DNA of 64,000 nucleotides from Citrus sinensis (taxonomy: Eukaryota; Streptophyta; Magnoliopsida; Sapindales; Rutaceae). The notes beneath the pieces are model-generated. The model made no database searches. It saw only the letters and a list, made by a program, of their open reading frames with translations, and had not been told where the DNA came from. Both the position numbers and the translations under genes were made by a program. This document shows positions 57,855 through 64,000 of this stretch, in pieces (the stretch's first letter is position 1; each line of letters starts with the position of its first letter). The stretch covers positions 25,750,501 through 25,814,500 of the forward strand of contig NC_068562.1 of NCBI RefSeq assembly GCF_022201045.2, written 5' to 3'.

Positions 57855-60800
57855 ATGGAGATAGGAGGAAGTAGCGCACAAGGGGGTGACATAAGGCTTA
57901 ACGATTCCGTGACGCTGAGGGAGGTGATCAGCGAAGCACGGGAAAAAGTCATGTTCGACCGGATGGAGCGAATGGAAAAGCAGATGGAAACCTTGACAAC
58001 CATCCTGCATGAGCTGCGGAACGAGCGAAGGGTAACCCAAGAGGGAAGGGTGAGAGGCGGTGGAGCGGCACCAGGTACCGATAGTGCGGAGAGAAGTCAA
58101 ACCGCTGGGAGATTTGGCGGTGAGAGAGGTAACGTACCTCTGCGGGGAGAATTTCATAGAGAAAGAGAGCAGTCCCCGGTAAGACAGACTTGTGACGGGG
58201 GCGACGGGGTGGTGAACGCAGAGGAAACAGAACTGAGGCAACACTTACATGATGTAGAGCGAGAGCGGGATCAAGCTGCAGCGCGCGACCCTGGTCGCGC
58301 AGGACAGCTGGAGGAGGAAGTGCGAAGGCTAGCGCAAATAATTGATGACATGCAAGGGAGGAACAGAGCCCCTGGTTGGAGGATAATGCTGGACGGGGAA
58401 TCACCGCTCGCAGCAGAGATCATGAGGGCAGTTATTCCAAGAGATTTCCGCCTCCCCGACCTCAGATACTCGGGAAGAACTGACCCGCTGGTGCACATAG
58501 AGCGCTTCAACGACATAACGGGGGTCCAGGGATTATCTCCATCCCAAAGGTGCAGGGTGTTCCCACTATCCCTTGAGGGACGTGCACGAGAATGGTACAG
58601 GAAACTTCCTCGGGGCAGCATAAAAACCTTCGAGCAGATGTGCCAGGAATTCGCAGAGCAGTTTAGTGGGGCAATGTCACCGGAAGATGACATGATGGAG
58701 CTGAAGAGCATGAAACAGGGGGAGCAAGAAACCCTTCGGGAATTCATCAAGAGGTTTCATCGGGCTGTCCTCGACTTGGGAGCCTTCAACCACCCTCAGG
58801 CGTTAAGGGGACTGAAAGAAGGGGTGAAGATAGGAAGGCTGTGGTACAATTTGAGAAGCCCAGCTATTCAAACGTATGCAGCCGCATACGAACAGGCTAA
58901 AAGAGACATCGAGATTGAGGAGGAGAAGGCTGCACGGATCAAGACAGACCAGTTGGAAGGGTTAGGGAGGAAAGAGAAGAAAGCATTACCAACTAATGGA
59001 CCGAACAGGAGGAGGGACCACCAGATCTCCGGTAGTGGAGCAGGAGGTAGGGTAATTGCTTACCAGCCTCATCAGAGGCCGCCACAGTATCAGCGCAGCA
59101 GGGCGCCACCTCCTCGCTCCCCAGCTAGGGAGCCTTGGAGAAGACATGATTCGGCATCCGGCGATCTTCATCAACATTCCCACGGTAGCAGGACGAGCAG
59201 ACCAGAAGCACTCCCACCGCCCCCAACTCACAGTGGGGCAAACAGAGAAAGAGCAGTGCATCTGGTCGACCAGAACCAGGACTATGGGCGGTACACTCCC
59301 TTGAAGATGCCCCTGGATGAGGTGTACGAGGCCATAAAGGGTCGAGGGCTGCTGCACCTCCCCACACCAATAACAAAGCTACCCAACAGGAGGGATAGAG
59401 GACGTTATTGTAAGTTCCATGGCACCCATGGCCATACCACAGCAGAGTGTAGAGATCTCAAGACCCAGGTCGAAGATTTGGTGAGAAATCGGTACCTGGA
59501 CGAGTTTATGGATGGGACTTTCCCGATGGTGGCCACCACGGATGAAGGGGAGCAGAGTGATGGAATCTTGAGACGCGAGCCGCCCGCAGCGAGGGTGATA
59601 GCTGGGGGCCCAACGTTGGCCGGAGATTCGAACAGATCGAGAAAAAATTATGCCAGATACGCCATGACCAGTAAAGAGATACTCTTCAACACCCCAGCAG
59701 CCAAACGAGCAAGGGTCAGGCAAGTGCCAATCATGTGGACGGATGAGGATGAGGAAGGGATTCTATACCCCCACGAGGACGCGTTAGTCATCAAGGCTAC
59801 GATCGCTAGCAAGAAGTTTGACCGGATACTGGTTGATACGGGGAGCTCAGTTGATGTGCTATTTAAATCAACTTTGGAAGAGATGGGAATAGCCGACCGG
59901 AAGTTGGAATACACCAACACCTCCTTGAAGGGGTTCGGAGGAGGGAAGCTGGTCCCTCTGGGCGTGGTCGAACTGCCTATCACAATCGGGAGCCCCCCGA
60001 CAGAAAGAACAATGATACTGGACTTCGTCGTAGTGGACGAGGAAGGTCCTTACCAGATGATCCTAGGTCGGCCATTTTTAAGGATGAGCAAAGCGGTGCT
60101 GTCCAACCATTATCTGTCTCTGAAGTACCGGGTGAATGGGGTAGTCGGAGTGGTACGAGGAGACCAGAGGATCGCAAGAAGCTGCTACTCCTCGGCAGCA
60201 AGGGAGGCGATGCAGATAACATCCCTCGATACCCGAGTGGAAAACAAGACTGGCAGACAAGAACCCGTAGAGGATCTGGAAACAGTAAGCATGGGACCGG
60301 AGAACCCGGGAAAGACGATCAGAATCGGGTCGAGACTTGAGGGAGAGCAAAAGCAGGAGTTGGTGAAATGCTTACAGGCTCATGCCGACGTGTTTGCCTG
60401 GACACATGAGGACATGCCAGGGATTGACCCAGAGGTAGCATGTCATAGGCTGGCAATAAAGAAAGGTGCTCGGGCAGTAAGGCAGAAGAGGAGGTGCTTC
60501 AACCAGGAGAGGTATGAGGCTGTAAATGATGAGGTGGAGAAGCTTCTGAGAGCAGGGTTCATTCGGGAAGTTAATTACCCAGAGTGGATATCAAATGTGG
60601 TGTTGGTAAAGAAGGCGAACGGCAAGTGGAGGATGTGTGTGGATTTCACAGACCTCAATAAGGCGTGCCCAAAAGACAGCTTCCCTTTACCAAAGATCGA
60701 TCAGCTAGTAGATTCAACGGCTGGACATGGTCTGCTTAGCTTCATGGACGCATTCTCGGGATACAACCAGATCCCCATGTACGAGCCGGATGAGGAGAGC

Positions 60801-63500
60801 ACGGCTTTCATCACTAACCAAGGTCTGTTCTGTTACAAGGTGATGCCATTCGGTCTCAAGAATGCTGGGGCCACCTATCAAAGGCTGGTGAATAAAGTCT
60901 TTAAGCCCTTGATCGGGAAAACCATGGAGGTGTACGTGGACGACATGATCACCAAGTCCAAAATCCCGAAGGAACATGTCAGACACCTCGAGGAGACGTT
61001 CGAGCTTTTGAGGAAGTATAAGATGAAGCTCAACCCGGAGAAGTGTGCTTTTGGGGTCGAGTCAGGGAAATTCCTGGGATTCATGGTGAGCCATAGGGGG
61101 ATTGAAGCAAATCCCGAGAAGATCCAGGCGATTGTGCAAATGACGTCTCCTCGAAACCTGAAGGAGATGCAGAGCCTCACGGGGAGGCTGGCGGCGTTGA
61201 GCAGATTCATATCCAAGGCTACAGATAAGTGTCAGCCATTCTTTCAAGTGATAAGGAGGGGAAAGAAAACGGAATGGACCCCAGAATGCGAGGAAGCCTT
61301 CCGGAACTTGAAGCATTACTTGCAGCAAGCCCCGCTACTGTCCACACCGAGGGATGGGGACAAGTTGAATCTGTATTTGGCGGTATCTGATCGGGCCGCC
61401 AGTTCCGTTCTAGTGAGAGAGGAAGAAGGAATTCAGTATCCGATATACTACACCAGCAAGGCCCTGCTCGACGCTGAGACCAGATACCCAACGACGGAGA
61501 AATGGGCACTGGCCCTTGTGGTTGCTGCTCGGAAGTTGAGGCCGTACTTTCAAGCATTCCCGGTCTCGGTAATCACCAACCAGCCATTGCGTCAAATTCT
61601 GCACAAGCCGGACGCCTCTGGTCGGCTCGTCAAATGGGCTGTAGAGCTGAGCGAATTCGACTTAGACTATAAACCCCGCGCGGCGATAAAGGCCCAGGCA
61701 ATGGCCGATTTCGTAGCTGAGTTCGCGGAGCCCGAAGTATGCTTGGGTCAGCAAGATGCAGATGTAGGCAACGGCGAAACTCAAGTATGGCAGATATCTG
61801 TGGATGGGTCATCAGGAGAGCGGGGTTCAGGAGCAGGGATTGTCCTGGAAGGCCCAGAGGGGGAGGAAATCTCTTATGCTGTAAAGTTGGAATTTGCAGC
61901 CACAAATAACCAGGCAGAATATGAAGCCTTGATAGCAGGGCTGGAATTGGCTAGGGCCGTGAAAGCGGACAGAGTTAAGATCAGAACCGATTCCCAGCTG
62001 GTTGCGAATCATGTCAGTGAAAGATTCCAACCAAGAGAGGAGAAGATGGAACAGTACCTAAGGATAGTCAGGCAGATGATGGGGAAGTTCGAAGCAGTGG
62101 AGGTGATACAAATCCCCAGGGAGCAGAATAGTCGAGCAGACATTTTGGCTAGGATGGCAGCCGTCGCCGACCCAAAAATGCCAAAGTCGGTCCCCCTAGA
62201 AGTGAAGTCTCGCCCGAGTATCGAGCAAAATTTGGGGGTGTTGCGGATAGAACAAAAAAGCTCGTGGAGGGACCCGATAGTTTCATACCTTAGAGACGGG
62301 GTCTTACCACCAGATAAGCTACGGGCTCGGAAGATTAGAGCTCAGGCCTCGAGATACACGATGATCGATGGGGTACTGTATCGACGAGGATATACATTAC
62401 CGTTCCTTCGGTGTTTGGACGATGACGACGCGGATTACGTGCTGAGGGAAGTGCATGAAGGAATTTGCGGAAATCATTCTGGCGGGAGATCCCTGGCCCA
62501 CAAGGTTCTAAGGCAGGGATATTTCTGGCCGACGATGCACCAGGATGCGCAAAGGAAGACCAGGAGCTGTGCAAGCTGCCAGAGTTTTGCGAATTTCTCT
62601 AACCAACCACCAGAGAAGCTCACCTCCATGGCCTCCCCTTGGCCATTCGCTCAATGGGGAATTGATCTGATCGGCCCATTGCCAAAGGGACGAGGAGCAG
62701 CAACACATGCGATAGTCGCTATAGATTACTTCACGAAGTGGATAGAGGTAGAAGCCCTTAGCAGGATCACAGAGAAGAAAACAACAGACTTCGTGTGGAG
62801 AAACCTGGTCTGTCGATACGGGATCCCATATGCCTTGGTAACGGATAATGGCAGGCAGTTCGATAATCACAGCTTCAGGGATTTCTGCCAGAACCTCGGG
62901 ATAGAGCTGAAGTATTGCTCGCCTGCTCACCCTCAATCGAATGGACAAGTAGAAGCAGCCAACAAGACAGTCAAGAGGCTTCTGAAAACCAGGCTCGGAG
63001 CAAAAAAAGGTGCGTGGGTTGACGAGCTGTCAGGTGTGCTATGGGCATACAGAACAACCCACAAAACCGCAACGGGGGAGACACCGTTCGCTTTGGCTTT
63101 CGGACATGAAGCGGTCGTGCCGGCTGAGGTAGGAACGACCACACACCGGACAGATCATTTCAATGAACAGGAGAACGACGAGCAGATATGTTTGAATCTT
63201 GATCTGCTAATGGAGAGGAGGGAACAAGCAGCCGAGCGATCAGTCACTTACCAACAGAGGGTTGCTCGGTATTATAACCAGAAGGTGAACATACGGCAAT
63301 TCAGGGTCGGAGACTGGGTACTGAGAAGAGTGAATCAGAGCACCAAAGATTCGACTCAAGGAGTGCTGGGACCGAATTGGGAAGGGCCGTATAGAGTCAA
63401 GCAGATAGTGGGGCCCGGAGCTTACAAGCTGGTTCGCACGGACGGCCACGAAGTGAAACGCCCATGGAACGCAGCACACTTCCGAAAATACTTCCAGTAA
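57855..63500 (+). CDS. Ty3/gypsy gag-pol polyprotein (Tat lineage)
   Basis: One uninterrupted frame of 1881 aa. Domains in order: coiled-coil N-terminus (~20-60 and 125-170), gag capsid region (~195-320) and a Zn-knuckle-like CKFHGTHGHTTAEC (~519-532, Cys-His-His-Cys spacing). Next come the aspartic protease with VDTGSSVD (~660), reverse transcriptase with DFTDLNKACPKDSFPLP and the catalytic YVDDM (~1026), and the element's own RNase H (~1165-1280). A second, plant-like RNase H follows with DGSSGERGSGAGI (~1315) and the TDSQLV and NSRAD motifs. The integrase has an HHCC zinc finger (~1533-1575) and a D,D,E core (DLIGPLP, TDNGRQF, NGQVEAANK; ~1604, 1661, 1699). It ends NAAHFRKYFQ. Two RNase H domains before integrase define the Tat lineage. 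All catalytic motifs look intact. No -1 frameshift separates gag and pol, so expression control must be by processing. Confidence 0.95.
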   Translation: MEIGGSSAQGGDIRLNDSVTLREVISEAREKVMFDRMERMEKQMETLTTILHELRNERRVTQEGRVRGGGAAPGTDSAERSQTAGRFGGERGNVPLRGEFHREREQSPVRQTCDGGDGVVNAEETELRQHLHDVERERDQAAARDPGRAGQLEEEVRRLAQIIDDMQGRNRAPGWRIMLDGESPLAAEIMRAVIPRDFRLPDLRYSGRTDPLVHIERFNDITGVQGLSPSQRCRVFPLSLEGRAREWYRKLPRGSIKTFEQMCQEFAEQFSGAMSPEDDMMELKSMKQGEQETLREFIKRFHRAVLDLGAFNHPQALRGLKEGVKIGRLWYNLRSPAIQTYAAAYEQAKRDIEIEEEKAARIKTDQLEGLGRKEKKALPTNGPNRRRDHQISGSGAGGRVIAYQPHQRPPQYQRSRAPPPRSPAREPWRRHDSASGDLHQHSHGSRTSRPEALPPPPTHSGANRERAVHLVDQNQDYGRYTPLKMPLDEVYEAIKGRGLLHLPTPITKLPNRRDRGRYCKFHGTHGHTTAECRDLKTQVEDLVRNRYLDEFMDGTFPMVATTDEGEQSDGILRREPPAARVIAGGPTLAGDSNRSRKNYARYAMTSKEILFNTPAAKRARVRQVPIMWTDEDEEGILYPHEDALVIKATIASKKFDRILVDTGSSVDVLFKSTLEEMGIADRKLEYTNTSLKGFGGGKLVPLGVVELPITIGSPPTERTMILDFVVVDEEGPYQMILGRPFLRMSKAVLSNHYLSLKYRVNGVVGVVRGDQRIARSCYSSAAREAMQITSLDTRVENKTGRQEPVEDLETVSMGPENPGKTIRIGSRLEGEQKQELVKCLQAHADVFAWTHEDMPGIDPEVACHRLAIKKGARAVRQKRRCFNQERYEAVNDEVEKLLRAGFIREVNYPEWISNVVLVKKANGKWRMCVDFTDLNKACPKDSFPLPKIDQLVDSTAGHGLLSFMDAFSGYNQIPMYEPDEESTAFITNQGLFCYKVMPFGLKNAGATYQRLVNKVFKPLIGKTMEVYVDDMITKSKIPKEHVRHLEETFELLRKYKMKLNPEKCAFGVESGKFLGFMVSHRGIEANPEKIQAIVQMTSPRNLKEMQSLTGRLAALSRFISKATDKCQPFFQVIRRGKKTEWTPECEEAFRNLKHYLQQAPLLSTPRDGDKLNLYLAVSDRAASSVLVREEEGIQYPIYYTSKALLDAETRYPTTEKWALALVVAARKLRPYFQAFPVSVITNQPLRQILHKPDASGRLVKWAVELSEFDLDYKPRAAIKAQAMADFVAEFAEPEVCLGQQDADVGNGETQVWQISVDGSSGERGSGAGIVLEGPEGEEISYAVKLEFAATNNQAEYEALIAGLELARAVKADRVKIRTDSQLVANHVSERFQPREEKMEQYLRIVRQMMGKFEAVEVIQIPREQNSRADILARMAAVADPKMPKSVPLEVKSRPSIEQNLGVLRIEQKSSWRDPIVSYLRDGVLPPDKLRARKIRAQASRYTMIDGVLYRRGYTLPFLRCLDDDDADYVLREVHEGICGNHSGGRSLAHKVLRQGYFWPTMHQDAQRKTRSCASCQSFANFSNQPPEKLTSMASPWPFAQWGIDLIGPLPKGRGAATHAIVAIDYFTKWIEVEALSRITEKKTTDFVWRNLVCRYGIPYALVTDNGRQFDNHSFRDFCQNLGIELKYCSPAHPQSNGQVEAANKTVKRLLKTRLGAKKGAWVDELSGVLWAYRTTHKTATGETPFALAFGHEAVVPAEVGTTTHRTDHFNEQENDEQICLNLDLLMERREQAAERSVTYQQRVARYYNQKVNIRQFRVGDWVLRRVNQSTKDSTQGVLGPNWEGPYRVKQIVGPGAYKLVRTDGHEVKRPWNAAHFRKYFQ

Positions 63501-63640
63501 GACTTGCTCACATTTTAAAGCAATTTCTGCTCATGCTGTCTATCTTTTATTTTTATGTTTTATGTCCGAACAATTTCATGTAAGTCAAATCCTGCCATTA
63601 ATGTAACGTCGACGAATTTTATTCGCTTGAAACCGAAAAA
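63501..63640 (+). other. start of the retrotransposon 3' untranslated region
   Basis: AT-rich, non-coding transition between the pol stop and the tandem repeats. No polypurine tract was seen, so the 3' LTR must lie further on. Confidence 0.6.
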
Positions 63641-64000
63641 AATCCTAAGGCATGCAAAGGCTCGCCAAGTCTCAGAGCCTGTCTTATGGCGAGACAGAAG
63701 CCAAGCATGCCAGGATCTGCTCGGCCACGAGAAGGCAGCAGAATCCAAATCGTTTGAAGAAAATCCTAAGGCATGCAAAGGCTCGCCAAGTCTCAGAGCC
63801 TGTCTTATGGCGAGACAGAAGCCAAGCATGCCAGGATCTGCTCGGCCACGAGAAGGCAGCAGAATCCAAATCGTTTGAAGAAAACCCTGAGGCATGCAAA
63901 GGCTCGCCAAGTCTCAGAGCCTGTCTTATGGCGAGACAGAAGCCAAGCATGCCAGGATCTGCTCGGCCACGAGAAGGCAGCAGAATCCAAATCGTTTGAA
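63641..64000 (+). repeat. 121-bp tandem repeat in the 3' region of the retrotransposon
   Basis: Units start at 63641, 63762 and 63883 (AATCCTAAGGCATGCAAAGG onwards). Units 1 and 2 appear identical. Unit 3 differs at two bases near its start and is cut by the window edge. Within a unit, GGCATGC...GGCTCGCC is mirrored by GGCGAG...GCATGCC, so each unit could fold as a hairpin. Open frames through the repeat on both strands are by-products of its low number of stops. Confidence 0.95.

Larger units (their letters stand above)
56986..64000 (+). mobile_element. Ty3/gypsy (Tat-type) LTR retrotransposon, runs off the window
   Basis: The order is probable 5' LTR, primer binding site, gag-pol frame, then a 3' untranslated region with tandem repeats. 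The 3' LTR lies beyond the window. A jump in GC content near 56990, from AT-rich plant sequence to a GC-rich coding element, marks the left border. The intact 1881-codon frame argues for recent insertion. Comparing both LTRs would date it. Confidence 0.88.

Noticed and set aside
58271-63479. Many minus-strand frames of 60-160 codons under the gag-pol gene
   Set aside because: They are shadows of a GC-rich, codon-constrained plus-strand frame. None has independent similarity.
63555-63999. Overlapping frames on both strands through the 121-bp repeat
   Set aside because: They repeat with the 121-bp unit, and since 121 is not a multiple of three the frame changes at each unit. This is a by-product of a stop-poor repeat.

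Overview
The window is nuclear DNA of a flowering plant, most likely a eudicot. It is AT-rich, has genes with many introns, and encodes plant-type gene families: a tau-class GST relic, a group-X ERF, a plant RPN5 and a DHHC acyltransferase. It also carries a dense layer of plant transposons. Nothing in it fixes the species.

Layout. 0-5 kb: an intact one-exon secreted prolamin-like (ECA1/EC1-type) gene on the minus strand, with a CACTA transposon (1267-4825, 3-bp target duplication GAT) sitting between its start codon and its probable TATA box. The transposon carries a captured piece of ribosomal protein L27a. 5-20.9 kb: a gene-poor block built from repeated decayed copies of one unrecognised gene. 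The complete-looking copies are preceded by a ~107-bp repeat, which has expanded to about 14 units at 6.25-7.77 kb. Foldback elements, MITEs, a solo LTR with a perfect 5-bp duplication and a broken tau-class GST gene lie among them. 20.9-25.8 kb: a Mutator-like element with ~0.7-kb terminal inverted repeats, a perfect 9-bp target duplication and a 31-bp minisatellite. 27.7-29.1 kb: three U14 C/D-box snoRNA genes on the minus strand behind a promoter with telo-boxes and site II motifs. 29.5-30.3 kb: a higher-order tandem repeat. 30.5-31.3 kb: a hAT-like element.

33-45.7 kb is the conserved genic core. It holds a five-exon DHHC palmitoyltransferase (349 aa, +) with an upstream ORF that overlaps its start codon, the eleven-exon 26S proteasome lid subunit RPN5 (442 aa, +), and a two-exon AP2/ERF transcription factor (360 aa, -). 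Each was reconstructed exon by exon with consistent reading phase. They have no evident shared pathway: protein lipidation, protein degradation and stress or hormone transcription.

46-56.9 kb is again decayed. It holds two hAT-like elements, fragments of a GONST-type nucleotide-sugar transporter, an unidentified two-exon fragment with an in-frame stop, a PIF/Harbinger element with the C-terminal part of its transposase, and a weak unknown minus-strand candidate. From about 57 kb to the end lies most of a young Ty3/gypsy retrotransposon of the Tat type: probable 5' LTR, primer binding site, and one uninterrupted 1881-aa gag-pol frame with two RNase H domains. A nearly perfect 121-bp tandem repeat follows it and runs off the window.

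I found no clearly new biochemical system. The best leads are the CACTA insertion in the promoter, the co-duplicated unknown gene and repeat, the diverged U14 paralogues, the overlapping uORF, and the tandem repeats in the retrotransposon 3' region.
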